Of a stretch of 64,000 nt of DNA, positions 25,404-36,567 are shown in pieces. Position 1 is the stretch's first letter, and each line of letters starts with the position of its first letter. The position numbers were made by a program, and so were the translations under genes. Below the pieces are notes generated by a model. That model was not told the DNA's origin, made no database searches, and saw only the letters and a list, made by a program, of their open reading frames with translations. The stretch spans positions 392,631 through 456,630 of the forward strand of contig OZ037834.1 in assembly GCA_964035575.1 (NCBI GenBank). Direction: 5' to 3'. The stretch comes from Rhynchopus sp. YZ270_cl-10. Taxonomy: Eukaryota; Euglenozoa; Diplonemea; Diplonemida; Diplonemidae.

Positions 25404-27091
25404 ATGGCCCAGGCAGGTGGGTACAGTGCCCAGCCAGGGGCAGGAGGGATGAACACCTCCCCGGCACCAGGGGGAGGGGGTGCGAAGGGGGCGTACACGT
25501 TCCAGCAGAAGCCGCAGGGGATAGGGCGTGGGCTGTACAGGGACCCTGCAGCGCAGTCGTCGCCACGGCCGATGAACATTCATCATGATAAACGTGTTGT
25601 GAAAGGTATGTAGTGCCCCCTGTGTTGCTGTCAAAAAAGAAAGAAAACAACGAAAAAGTAAAATAATGGTGTGGCTGAAAGGGGGGTGCGATAAAGTGCT
25701 ATTTTGGGCGTCTGGATTTTGGTGTTGGTCATTGTGCTTAAAAAAAACAGCCGAGAATTCCTCCCTCGAATTTCCCGTATTTTTCCCGTCTAATTACACA
25801 ATATTTTTTTCTCTCTCTTTTTCAAGATGACTAAGCGTAATCTTATAAACTTTTTTCCCTATGATTTTCCCTTCAAAATTTACCCCCCCTTTTCAGGAAA
25901 CACTTATGCGGCTCAGGTTCTTCCCTTATCTGCGCAGATGGAGCTGCAGATGGCGGAGAAGGAGGGCGAGCGGCAGAAGAAGCGGATAGCGGCAGACCAC
26001 AAGCGCCGCAAGCAGGAGGAGCAGAAACGGTCGCTCACGCCGGAGCCTATTGAGGGGCGCCGCCACATGGACGTGCAGACGGAGCTGTACCTTGAGGAGC
26101 TGACGGACGCTGTCGAGGAGGCCACGGCAGAGACACAGACGGACCCGATGCTGGACAGGCCGCCGACACCGAAGTTCATCCCCTCCAAGAGCGGGCGTGA
26201 TGCGGAATGCCAAATTGAAGAAGGCGACCTCTTTGACTTTGACTACGAGGTGCAACCCATCCTGGAAGTTATGGTGGGCAAGACAATGGAGCAGGCGATG
26301 CTGGAGGTATTGAAAAATAGGGGGCTTAGGTTCATCTTAAAAACTATTATTTTCTTTTTACCACACCACCCTATCCCCTATACAGGTCTTACAAGAGGAG
26401 GAGATTGACAACCTGCGCCAGCAGCAGCTTGAGTTTGAGCAGCGTCGGAAGGAGGAGGCTGTCGAGACCCAGCGTCTGGAGGCTGCAGAGAAGCGTAAGT
26501 ACGAGGAGAAGGAGCGCAGGAAGAGACAGGAGCAGGCACGTCTCCGTCGCGAGCGTGTCACGAAGGAGAAGCTGGCGGCCCGCGTGTTCGCGAAGCAGTT
26601 CCTGAGCAACCTCGAGCACCGTGTCTTCGGGAAGCTGGAGGACGAGGGCTGGTTCTACGACGCGGCAGAGCGTGAGATCGAGACATCGTTCCTTCCATGG
26701 CTGACGCAGTCGGTTGCATCCAACATCGACAAAATGCAGAGGACGCGCAATACTGTAGATGAGTTGGTATGTCGAAGTGAAGTGTTAAAAGGGGGGGTGG
26801 GCCCATTATCCTGAATATTTCAGATTTTGGTTTCCCGACTAAATTTAAATTCCATTAAAAAGTGCTTATTATCCCGCTTCTATCCGGGTCAATAGCCATG
26901 CCGTAGATGAGTTGTTATGGGAAGTGGGGTTTTTATTGGACAGAATATTTATTACACCACCATGAATCTAAAAAACACTTTACGCACAAACAAAATCTCC
27001 GCTTCTGCGACAGGTGCGCATCGCAATCGAAAAGGCGAAAGTAAAGCCAAAAGTAGAGGAAAAGCCCGAAGCTGAGGAAGTTGAGGCATAA
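25404..27091 (+). CDS. RSPH3: Radial spoke head protein 3 homologue
   Basis: Exons 25404-25605, 25897-26306, 26386-26766 and 27014-27091, 356 residues, all phases consistent. Diagnostic RSPH3 features are visible: the DKRVVKGNTYAAQ segment across the first junction, the MDVQTELYLEEL and AETQTDP stretches, the acidic FDFDYEVQPILE segment, then a long charged coiled coil (EEEIDNLRQQQ onward) and the AKQFLSNLEHRVF block. The family's known role is to form the radial spoke stalk dimer that anchors to axonemal doublets and binds kinase regulatory subunits. The length is close to core RSPH3 proteins without animal-type extensions. The last exon is short, Lys/Glu-rich and ends at TAA. The start ATG follows a C/T-rich leader with CCAG four bases upstream. 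It implies a motile cilium. Confidence 0.96.
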
Positions 27092-28118
27092 AAAAAACAA
27101 AAAAACAAAACAAAAGAAATAATCCAAAACAATAACAGAGGAAACAAACAAAGGGAGAAGAAGAAAAAACTAATTTGACCAAAGAAAATCTCAACTGAAA
27201 TACGCTGAGTTCTTTTTTCCTCCTTTTTTTTTTAGTCAGCAAAACAAAACCCCTCAAGTTTCTGCTTGAGGATTGTTGTGCCGCAAAAAAGTGGGTATTT
27301 TTTAAACACCCATACCTTCCTTGCAACCCTCTTATAGTCTTGATGTGCACGAGAGGTATTTGCATCTATTCATTTTCTTTTTCTCTTTCTTTCCCCCCTC
27401 CACCCGGTGTTCTGGTCACACACCAAAAAGGTACACTGTCACAAAGAGGGCTTTGTATTTCAAGTCATTTTTTTTGATCTTCATCTACACAAAGAAAAAA
27501 ACTGGTATTTGGTAACTCAGAAATCCAAAAAAACGGGTGGTGCACACTCTAGAGTAGCTACACTAATACAGCCAAGTTTTCAAAAAAGCAAAGTACGCGA
27601 CAACTAAGCACTAAGTACGCAAGAAGTACGCAATATGGGGTCGTCAGGAGCACCAGTACTACAAAAAAACCCCTTTTCTCACAAAATGGAAGATCTCTTT
27701 AGGGAGTCCTGTTGTTTTCTCGCGGTGGAGAGAGAGAGAAAACGAGAGAAAAAGAGAGAGAGAAAAAATGGGGAACAACCAGTTCTTTTCCCACCAAAGC
27801 TCCTCCCTACATCCCCTCCCTCCCTCATCACCTATTCTTTCCTTCACACACCCCGTTTATTGAAAAGCAAAGGGAAAAAAAAAGGATGCTGGTTATATTT
27901 TTTCCCCAGTGTTCATTTCATGGAAGCGGGAAGTAGCATATTATCTTGAGGTAGGACTGCATGGTTTGGGTGTCCACCTCCCCCCCCCCTCCGGTACAGC
28001 CGGTCATACCAAAGACTGTTTCACGAGAGGGGCTTTGTATTTCATAGTAAATTTTAATGACTATGTCTGTTGACACATAATCAAACAACTCAGAATACAC
28101 ACAAAAACCCACAGAACA
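27092..28118. other. Intergenic repeats between RSPH3 and the lyase
   Basis: Contains an R4 hairpin (27,339-27,366), an R5 hairpin (27,428-27,463), an R2 hairpin (27,537-27,588), the GTCGTCAGGAGCACC repeat (27,606-27,654) and another R5 copy (28,005-28,043). The stretch 27,725-27,770 is GAGA-rich. No gene is seen. Confidence 0.7.
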
Positions 28119-31100
28119 ATGCGTGCCTCCAGAACCTGCCTTGCCCTTGGAAAGATGAAGGGTCTTGTTATCCCCCCTTTCACCGTCTACTCCAAGAACG
28201 GCGACGTGGACATCAGCAAGATCGCAGAACACATTCAGATCATTGAAAAGATGAACGGCACTGCCGTCTTCCTGGGTGGGACCGGAAGCGAAGGTGCGAG
28301 CCAAACCATCGAAGAAAGGGTTGCCATCGCTACGGAATACCGCCGTGTGTTTGATGCGACGGACTCGAAGTTGAAGCTGATGCTCCACGTAGGTGCCACC
28401 TCGCTGAAGGAAAGCCAGCAGCTTGCAGAGGCTGCAGAGACCCTTAAGGTTGATGCCATCGCAAGCGTTACCCCCACCTTCTTCAAACCCGCCAACGTCA
28501 ATGTTATGTCGGAGTGGATGTCCGAGCTTGCCTCTGCAGCCCCGAACACCCCGTTCTATTACTACCACATACCGGTCATCACGAATCTTCCTGCGACCAT
28601 CAGCGTCAAAAAATTCCTGGAGGTGTGTGGCCCTAAGACGCCGACCCTGCACGGTATTAAGTACACAGCGATGAACCTGGCGGAGTTTTCTGATTTGACG
28701 CAGGTCGCTGGGGGGAAGTACGACATCATGGCGGGGCTGTCGGAGCAGATGCTTGCAGCGCTTGCCATGGGAGCCAAGGCGTCGGTGTCGGTGCCATACA
28801 ACAACCCGTTCGCGATGAAATACTACCACAAAATCCTGGAACAGTACAACGCAGGAGACCTGAATGGGGCGCTGAAGACACAGCAGGAGATCAACAAGCT
28901 GACGTACCTTTTGCAAGTATGTAGTCCGGCTTTAACCCCCCTTTTTTTTTCATTCCCACTTTATCATAACCACAAACACAAATACAGCAAAGGGTACATC
29001 TTTGTATCACCCTCTATTTCCTTCTTTTCGTAAAAGAATGTATCTGAACTAATTCATTTCCTTGTTTTTAGTTTATTCATCGGCGGCCCTCCGTCTTCAA
29101 AACCGATCCCTGATTCTGTGCGCGAAATGAGTATTATTTTTTGCCTCGCTCCCCAAATGCAAATCATCGTCAAGATGAGCTGTGTTCTTGTAGCGCACGG
29201 GGGGAGATTCGCCTTTAAGGTTAGTCACCCACAACAACCGTTGCGAGTGGTCCTCCTTTTGGCCACGTACTGCAGGAGAGGGATATGGAGCTTGAGCTGT
29301 GCTCTTGAACGTTGCCGTTGCTAACTCTGAACCGCTTGCCCGCCCTCCGATATGTATCGCATCTTTCTTTTAAAAAAAAACCTCGTATATTTGCTTTATC
29401 CTGGGGCCACGCCTCACGTGGTTGATTGTCAGTTGCTGCTGTGGGATCGATTGTCGTCCGAGTCGGCTCAGCCAGCTCAATTTATTCGCTTCTACGCAAA
29501 GTGTTCAATGTGTTTCTCCAGGGTATTCAGGAGAAATTGCATTTTGTCCACGTTGTCATTGGCAACCATAGCATATTTCCCTCTCTTTTCGGGAGGGCTT
29601 TGTGTGTTGCCAGGGCAATGTGGACAAGGTCTACTACGGCTCTATTCCGTTGTCCCTTGTCCAGCTGGTGGTCATGCGCCACATCCCGCAAGATGCTGTT
29701 GTAAGACGGGCGTTTTTCTTTTTGTGCTTAACCCTATTCATTTGTCCACCCCATTGTACAGCCGGGTCATGTGCCAAGGTACACTGTTCATGAGAGAGGG
29801 CTTTGTATTTCATTTATTTGCCCAGCAATGCTCTTTTATTTTTGTATTTCAACCAGGGGTGGGCGGGCACCCTGGGGTTTTTTCCATTTTTTTGGATCGG
29901 GCACCCAGGTTTTTTCTAAGGATTTTTACAGGCAATTTTTGGATTTTTCTGAGAACACGCTGCCCCCTGCCGAAATATGTTCTCGGTTTTCCCTTTTCGG
30001 TGGGTTTTTTTTGGCCTTTTTCGGGTTTTCCGAGCTTTTACCCTCACTGTCACGGGGTCATTTTGAAAAAAATGGGCAAGTTCTTGGCTGATACACGTTT
30101 TGGTCATTACCACCAGCGAGTTGCTTAGCGGGGTTAAATTGAACTATGATTCTGGACCCACTGTAACGTGAACCGCCCCCTCGAAATTCAAGAAGGGGTC
30201 CTAAACCCGGGCGCGCTACGCGCTACGTGCACCCCGAATGTTCGGGATGAATATAAAACGGCGCCGCAGGCGAAAAAAAATTAGGGTACAGTATAAAAAA
30301 TGCCGCTTTTATACCACAAAGCCACTCAGCGAATCCTTTTTTGCAGAGCAAAAAAGGGAAAATGGCGCCGCAGGCAAATTTTTTTTAAAGGTGCAGACCT
30401 GGGAGGCGCTGAATTATTTTTCTTTTTCGTTCCTCAGTGCCGTCAGGGCCTGCCCAAGTGCGCCAACGCAATGCACTTTGCTACCACCGTGGTGGCGAGC
30501 ACTTGTAGCACTGCAAGAAGCAAGGTTCCCTCGACGTTTGCAGTCACACGCACCATACTGTATTATTATTTATTCTGTTGTGCGGGAGGTGAAAGGGACG
30601 AGACCGAAGGAAGCGGGGTGGAGACTTTTTTTGTTCATTATGGCTTGGTACCGCACTCCCGGGCAGAGTGCGAGTTATTCTCAGCCACACGGGGCCCGGC
30701 CCGACCCCCCAGACTTTTTCCCCTAAGAAAAACCCTTAGAAAAATAAATTTTCCCCGTATAAAATCCTTAGAAAAAATAATTTTTCCCCCGTGTAAAATC
30801 CTTAGAAAAAATAAAATAAAATCAAAATCGGGCCCCGGGCACCCACTTTAGGCCCAGGCCTGATTTCAACTCTACTTTTGTTTTTTTTCCTTCAGAGAGG
30901 ATAGATGGTTAGTTCTTGGGGAAAAAATCTGCTATTTTTTTTCTTCTTCTTTTTCTTCTTCAATTCTGTGAACTGAAAGTATATGAATCTAATTCTTCAA
31001 AACACACATTTTTTAGGGACGTTATTCTACGCGAGAAATACCCTATTTTTATCAAAACCCCACATATGGGTGACATTTTGGTTTTGCCTTGGAGGAGCTA

Positions 31101-31310
31101 TTTCGCATTTTTCAAAAAAAAATTACGCACACATGCACACACACCTCCCAGCATGGTGGCTACGGCTCACCCGCATCAGTACTTCGCGCAGCCGTCAAGA
31201 TGGACACCGGATTTGACCTGGGGCCCACGCGTCTACCCCTGGCGGACCTCTCCACTGCTTCGTACAACAGTGTAGAGAAAATCCTGCGGGAGTACCTTAA
31301 GCTTCTGTAG
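28119..31310 (+). CDS. N-acetylneuraminate lyase / DapA-family aldolase
   Basis: Exons 28119-28916 and 31152-31310, joined in phase 0 (LLQ then HGGYGSP), 318 residues, the family's normal length. Family features: the substrate loop GGTGSEG (53-59), the catalytic tyrosine in YYYHIP (Y149) and the Schiff-base lysine in HGIKYT (K181). The C-terminal GFDLGPTRLPLADLS matches the usual end of class I lyases of this fold. YYYHIP resembles N-acetylneuraminate lyases more than dihydrodipicolinate synthases, so sialic acid cleavage to ManNAc plus pyruvate is the likeliest reaction (inferred). I chose the first ATG because CCCACAG lies just before it; M13 (28,155) is the alternative. The intron is 2,235 bases, far longer than others in the window, and full of repeats. 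Confidence 0.92.
29614..29700 (+). other. Possible in-phase cassette exon inside the lyase intron
   Basis: 87 bases, exactly 29 sense codons, preceded by a pyrimidine-rich GTGTGTTGCCAG and followed by GTAAGAC. It would insert GNVDKVYYGSIPLSLVQ... between the lyase exons without shifting frame. The lyase already aligns full length without it, so it may be an alternative exon, a gene relic or chance. Nearby 29,420-29,580 also looks non-repetitive. Confidence 0.3.
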
Positions 31311-32550
31311 AAAAGGAGAAGGGCGAGAAGAGGGGGTGGGGGGGAGGGACAGCTGAGAATAAGACTCGGGGAGTAGGGACCGGGGACCGGGAACCCGGAT
31401 ATTCTCAGCTGGACTGGGACCTGGACCGGGACCCAGCTTATTCTCAGCTGTGGGAGGGGAGGAGGGGGGAGGGAGGTGGGAAAAAGGGGGGGTTTTTTTT
31501 TCGTTTCCTCTGACGTTGCCGGAAAAAGTGGAAAAGTGGAGATTTGCACAACTGTGGCGACACAGTCGAGGTAATTACACTACTCCAACAAATTATCAAA
31601 AAGCGAATGTGTTTAACGGGTATACCTTCTATGCTGCATTGTAATTTAAAAAAAAAACGTTTTGAAGGGAGGAAGGTCTGACTGACTTGGTTAGATTTTT
31701 TTTCCCCCTTCAATTTTTATGGATCCCGTGAAGAGAAAAAAAAAAAATATTGGTCGTCAAAACAAATCAGACAATTTTTTTTTCTCGTTCAAAAATGTCT
31801 TTTTTGGCAAGATTTGTGATGTGCTTCCGTGTAGCCTATATAAAATGATGGGGGGTGATTGGAGGTGGGGGTGTGGAAAGAAATAACCCCCCCACCGCCA
31901 TAAAATAACATTGATGTACAGACCCTATTAGCCCCAAGCTGGCTCTTAGGCGGTTGTCGATACAATACTAACATCCAAAACGTTTGCACCAGGGCATTTT
32001 ACTATTTTTTTAAAAAAGCCCTGTGTTTTTATATAGTATGGTGACTAAGCACAACGAGGCTTAGGATCATCTGAATAAAAAGCATTTTTCTTTTATAGAT
32101 GTGTGCGCACGAGAGGTACGTTCATCTTTCATTTTTTTTTTTCTCTTCTTTTATTCACCCCTTTGTTTCACCGAGGGCGCTTTGCACTTTCCCTGTTCTC
32201 TTTTTTTTTTCGTTTCTCAAAAAGGTGGCCAAAACACAGAGAGGCTTATGATTCCCCTAGAGTGTGCTCCACTATGGGTGTGGCTGAAAGGGGGTACTAT
32301 TTTTGTGCTATTTTGTGCTACTTTCTGCTATTTCCTCTATTTTGGGGTCGGCCACATCAACTATACTATTTTTTTCTATTTTTTTTTCAACTCCACATCC
32401 CCCTTTCCCCCCTTCGTCAGTGGGGAGGGCAGGTGTTGATCCACGGTCCCCTGATCCACGCATACGCTTGTTTTTGCCCGGATTGCAAAAAGCTACACTA
32501 AACGAAAAACACACGGCATTCCTTTCTCCCTTCCGAGAGTCCTCCCTCCC

Positions 32551-33041
32551 AGACTGCAGACTAAGAAATCATTTAATTAATTACAATACCCACCCGGTTT
32601 TTTTTGAAAATGGGCCCCACGTATAAGCAACCGGGCTCATATTTCTCAAAATTTAAGTGGTCAAAAAATTGTCCAATTCTCGAGATTGACCCCACCACTG
32701 CACGGGCGGATCCCAAAAATGCAAATAAGGACCCTTTTCCACAACCTTCCTTCACCCCCCCGGTAGGGTAACCGAAGGTGAAGTCAATATTACAAACCCG
32801 GGTTTTGAGGAAATTTTTGGCCGAAAATGGGCCCCAGCTATTAGTGACCGGGCTCATATTGTCCAAAATATAAGTCATTAAAATTGTGTCCATTTCTTCA
32901 GATTGACCCCACCACTGACTGGGATCGGCCCAAAAATGCAAATAACGGCGTTTTCGCCTGCATTGTTCGTTACGAAACCCCGTGCAGACTAGCATTTAAT
33001 TAATTAATTACCAGACCCCCAATCCTTAGTCTGCAGACTGC
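32551..33041. mobile_element. Inverted-repeat element with internal tandem duplication
   Basis: Ends CTGCAGACTAAG near 32,554 and its inverse near 33,027-33,038, each next to a TTAATTAATTA stretch. Inside, a unit of about 200 bases occurs twice (about 32,605-32,790 and 32,825-32,965). Each unit contains GGGCTCATATT, a GACCCCACCACTG core and CCCAAAAATGCAAATA. A related inverted copy lies at 58,200-58,460. Noncoding. Confidence 0.75.
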
Positions 33042-33199
33042 TCCCTCCCCCCCTTTTTTTTAGCTCTATAATAGCCTCTCCCACACATGCGAACTAGATC
33101 AGGATGGATGTCCCTGTGTTCGCAATGATCCTGACATTCATCTGATGAGGTGGAAGCGGGAGTAGCACATTATCAGATGGAAATTCACGAAATGGATTG

Positions 33200-33283
33200 T
33201 AGGACTGCATGGTTAAGGTGTTCACCCCCCCTGTACAGCTGGTCATACTAAGGTACACTGTTAACAAGAGGGTTTTGTATTTC
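33200..33283 (+). repeat. Extended R5 repeat
   Basis: GTAGGACTGCATGG, a C-rich gap, CAGCTGGTCATAC and then TACACTGTTAACAAGAGG. The extended form also occurs at 27,951-28,043 and 34,522-34,603, so the R5 hairpin is the 3' part of a longer unit. Confidence 0.65.
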
Positions 33284-33401
33284 AAGGCAACTTTTTATTT
33301 GTGCTGTTTTCGGACAAAAAATCTAACCCACACCCCAACTCAGGTCTTGTTTTTTTTCTTTTTTCCCTCCTTCCTCTTCTGCTTCAGGGAGATACAACAC
33401 A

Positions 33402-33626
33402 ATGTCAGAGCTGCGCCTGCCTGAATACTTCCCCTTGACTGTAAAGCCTTGCCACGAGGTTGCAGTTCCCTTCTTTCAGTGCTTCGAGACGAATGCGGTC
33501 ATGCAGAATGAGGACGACAAGGACGCAGGACGGCGTGGACTCGCCGCGTGTGAAGAGGAGCTGCGCAAATACAAGACCTGCATGGACAAACACTCGCACC
33601 TCAGTAAGCACTACATGAAGGAGTAG
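33402..33626 (+). CDS. Twin CX9C (CHCH) mitochondrial protein
   Basis: 74 residues in one exon. Two CX9C pairs are visible: C17-C27 (CHEVAVPFFQC) and C50-C60 (CEEELRKYKTC). Proteins with this spacing form a disulphide-locked helical hairpin in the mitochondrial intermembrane space after Mia40-type import, and serve in respiratory-complex assembly or structure. Which member this is cannot be decided by eye; a small cytochrome-oxidase or complex I assembly factor is plausible. The ATG lies 15 bases after CTGCTTCAG, a good splice-acceptor site, so a 5' leader may be spliced on. A diverged LSU rRNA segment begins about 150 bases downstream. Confidence 0.85.
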   Translation: MSELRLPEYFPLTVKPCHEVAVPFFQCFETNAVMQNEDDKDAGRRGLAACEEELRKYKTCMDKHSHLSKHYMKE

Positions 33627-33779
33627 TGTGCAAAAAGGAATGTGTGATTTTTTTTTGCAACAAAAAATACATCCAGCTAGACACAAAAATAACCCGGCTC
33701 GCTCAACGGAAGGGAAGGGTTTTGCGCCAATTGGGGTGTAAAGGGGTACGTCTCTGCCAATCGAGACGCGGGAGGGGGT

Positions 33780-34318
33780 TTTCGGGAGGTTTGGGGGGGA
33801 GTTTGGCGTGGAGGGGAGCAGCGGTACGATCTTTCCCACAGTAGGCGCAAGGTGTGTCCTAAGGCAAGCTCAGTGAGAACAGAAATCTCACGTAGTGCAT
33901 AAAGGGTAAAAGCTTGCTCGATGCAGTGCTCTTCATTGTACCAAATACCCTCGGTGTGAAAGCATGGCCTAACGATACCTTTGGTCTCACTTCTGAGGGA
34001 TGAAGCCGGAGTGACAGAAAAAAAATTAGGATAACTGGCTGGAAGATTGCTCGAAAATCATGATATTGGCTTTGTTTTCTATTGTCGTATTCCACATTTT
34101 TAGAGTCTACATTGTCGTTTCCCCTCGAAAAAATGACGGGCATGAACGCAAGGAGAACAGAAGAGGTGGGGGGAGCTTTTTCCATATGCCTTAGAACCAT
34201 CCTACTAGAGGGTGTGGCTCGATGGGATGACGGTTGCAAAGACAATAGAGCTGATTTGATGGGTTCTGCAGCATTTGAGAGGATGGTGATTTTCAGTGTT
34301 GTGAATATGTCTACGGTT
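33780..34318 (+). pseudogene. Diverged LSU rRNA domain V-VI segment with poly-A end
   Basis: Follows the order of eukaryotic LSU rRNA: GGGGGAGTTTGG (33,795), GTGTCCTAAGG (33,854), GAGAACAGAAATCTCA (33,875), AAGGGTAAAAGCT (33,903), GTGAAAGCATGGCCTA (33,956), GTGACAGAAA (34,011) and GGATAACTGGC (34,030). A degraded sarcin-ricin word GAGAGGA follows near 34,275. The 5' part is well conserved, while the 3' part is heavily changed, even at the peptidyl-transferase and sarcin-ricin positions. It stops at an A run (34,321-34,330). It is most likely a retroposed, decaying rRNA copy. A divergent natural rRNA piece in a lineage with fragmented LSU is the alternative. Confidence 0.85.
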
Positions 34319-35287
34319 TAAAAAAAAAAACAATGCCTTCTCTTGGTGACTACATCATTAAAATAACGCTGCTTTGATGGGCCGTTGTTGTTGTTGTTGT
34401 TGTTCTAGGAAGACATTTTCCCCTTTTCTGTTTGAATTGAAACACAAAGGTGAGTGACGAAGCACAGAGAGTCTTAGGGTCATCTTATAAACTTTTCTTT
34501 TGATACAAACCAAGAAATGGATTGTAGGACTGCATGGTTTGGGTGTCCACCCGGTACAGTCATACCAAAGGTACACTGTTCACGAGAGGGGCTTTGTATT
34601 GCAACTCTACTTTCTTTCCCCCCATGTACACCCATCACACGATGCTCATGCTCGAACAACCACGTTGAACGTGCCAAAAAAAAAATAGGATAAACTCTGG
34701 CTGGGGGTTTTACATTATCCCCGACCACACCCTTTTTTTTGTGCAAGATGACACAGCTGATGCTGTGCGATAAAACGATTTGTGTTCAAAAGGTAGCTAA
34801 CCACAGCAAGGCTTTAGGGCCTTCTTCATGAACCCTTTTTTTTTTCTTTTTCTTTTTGGTGAAAATACACAAAAAAAAGGCACCCTGAACCCGTTCTTCC
34901 TGCACCCCCTCCCTCTTTTGTTTTGATGGTGAGGAAGCAAGAGCCCTGTAGGGGTGTGTCTCTTAGCGTCCCTCTTCCCTCCTCTGGATTGCTTCGTTGT
35001 TGTTGTTGTTGTTGTTATCGTCGTCTTCCTCTTGCAGGAGTCTTCCTCCTTCTCTCTCTTCCGCTTCACTCCTCTGGGCACGACGCGCTTCTTTTCGCCC
35101 CACTTCGTCGTGGGTTTTGAGAAAATAACCCATGTGAAAATTCACTTCAAAAAAAACCACACCATACAGCACTCTCTACACAAGAGAAAAAAACTCCCCT
35201 CTCCTTCTCTCCACCCCCGGGTTTTTGCCTCTTCTTTTTTTCTTACTCTCTTTTTGCTTTTTGTTTTTGTTTTTTTGTAACACCACA
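34319..35287. other. Repeats upstream of CHMP5
   Basis: Holds (GTT)n at 34,384-34,405, an R3-type hairpin (34,448-34,483), an extended R5 (34,522-34,603), a diverged R3 (34,791-34,829) and another (GTT)n near 34,995-35,020. The last 150 bases are C/T-rich leader sequence before the CHMP5 start. No gene is seen. Confidence 0.65.
34522..34603 (+). repeat. Extended R5 repeat
   Basis: GTAGGACTGCATGG, GGGTGTCCACCC (a hairpin by itself), GTCATACC, then TACACTGTTC-A-C[GAGA]G-GGGC and TTTGTA. The inner GTTC/GGGC stem is paired through G-T pairs. Confidence 0.7.
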
Positions 35288-36296
35288 ATGCAGCGTCTAT
35301 TCGGTAAATCCTCTGCAAAAACCAATGTCCCTGCACCGACCATCGAGGACACTCAGGACCGTATGGACAAGCGTGTCGGGTCTGTCGACACAAAAATCCA
35401 AAAGATGGATCAGGATTTGGCAAAGCTAAGTGACCAGATTAAGAGGGCCCGCCCTGGACCTGCACAGAACCGTCTAAAGCAGAGGGCGATGCAGATCCTG
35501 AAGCAGAAGAAGATGTACGAAGGGCAGAGGGACCAGATTGAGACCCAGAAGTTTAACATGGACGAAATGGCGTTTGCGATGGAAACGGTGCGCGACACAC
35601 ATGAGCACGTGTCATGTCTCAAGAGCACGGCGCAGCAGCTCAAAACAGAGCACAAAAAGCTTGATGTAGGCGACGTAGAACGTCTGCAAGACGAACTGCA
35701 AGACCTTTACGACGACAACCAGGAGATTCAGGAAATCCTTGGGCGGAACTACGCGGTGCAGGATGACATTGACGACGACGAGCTGGAGGCGGAGCTGGCA
35801 GGCTTGGAAGACGACCTGTTGTGCAAGTATGTAACCTCCACGTCTTATTACAGCAATGTTGTTCCTTATACCTATGCTTTCAATTTATTGAATTGGGGTG
35901 TTGGATGAATGGGGGCGCAAAAAAAGTTCGCAGAAAAGTGCGAATCACCCTCGAATTTTTTTTGATGTGGGGTGGAAAAAGCAAGAAGTGCGCATCACTC
36001 CGCTTCAGCCACACCATGGATTGCATATGTTGGAATACATAGGACAACTGACTACACGGTAATTTTTTAGTAGCCGCATGCCATTGGTTCAAGTCAACTT
36101 TCTTTTTTTTTTGACTTTTGTTTTCCCCTCTACTGCCCAGTCATGTCAAGCTCACACCACCCCACCACCACCCCCCCACAGCAACGATGCTTCCTACCTT
36201 GACGACGCACTCGCAATGCCCTCTGGTGACCTGCCTGCAACAACCACTGCAGAAGAAACTGACCCAACTAGACTCGAACAACAACTAGGCCTGTAG
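35288..36296 (+). CDS. VPS60: CHMP5 / VPS60, ESCRT-III subunit
   Basis: Exons 35288-35826 and 36182-36296 join at phase 2, giving 217 residues against about 220 in the family. It begins MQRLFGKS, then has the TIEDTQDRMDKRV and VDTKIQKMDQDLAKL helices. The basic first half (RLKQRAMQILKQKKMYEGQ) and acidic second half (DDIDDDELEAELAGLEDD) are typical of Snf7-family ESCRT-III proteins. CHMP5 is known to bind LIP5/Vta1 and promote Vps4 disassembly of ESCRT-III at endosomes and other membranes. Other AG sites sit just upstream of the chosen acceptor, for example near 36,140, but only 36,182 keeps phase and a plausible acidic tail. Upstream is a long pyrimidine tract without an AG immediately before the ATG. 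Confidence 0.95.
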
Positions 36297-36567
36297 AGGG
36301 AGGGTTAGCTTCTCTTTGTCTTGTGTGTGTTTCTTTTTTTTTTATACTTTTTCGAGGTTGAGCAGTGAGAGAGAGAGAGAGGGAACGACAAATGACACTT
36401 TGTATTTTGGACAAGATATTTTGAGAAGGGTTTTTTTTTCTTCTCTGAGGTGACCCCAAGAGGCTTAGGGTCATCCAGTGGTCGCGCTAATTATGGGAAA
36501 AAATGGGGGAAAAATGGATTTCGGGTACGGAAAAACGTTCCTTGAAAAGGTTAGCTGGGGAGGCCCG

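Larger units (their letters stand above)
31311..33401. other. Intergenic interval with repeats
   Basis: Holds an R1 copy (31,537-31,603), a diverged R6 (31,905-31,973), GAGA-type hairpins (32,038-32,072 and 32,098-32,133), an inverted-repeat element (32,551-33,041), and an extended R5 block at 33,139-33,283 that includes the CATCTGAT / ATCAGATG hairpin. G/A-rich simple sequence fills 31,311-31,500. No gene is seen. Confidence 0.7.

Noticed and set aside
28119-28916. Dihydrodipicolinate synthase as the specific assignment
   Set aside because: The YYYHIP and GGTGSEG motifs look more like the neuraminate lyase branch; kept as a family-level alternative only.
30236-30840. Frames in the GGCGCCGCAGGC-containing part of the lyase intron
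   Set aside because: Interrupted by T and A runs and a short tandem repeat (CCTTAGAAAAA units at 30,724-30,825); no protein similarity.
33142-33195. Hammerhead-like CTGATGAG...CACGAAAT in the extended R5 repeat
   Set aside because: Only one or two pairs could form helix II, and CTGATGA is itself used in the CATCTGAT/ATCAGATG hairpin.
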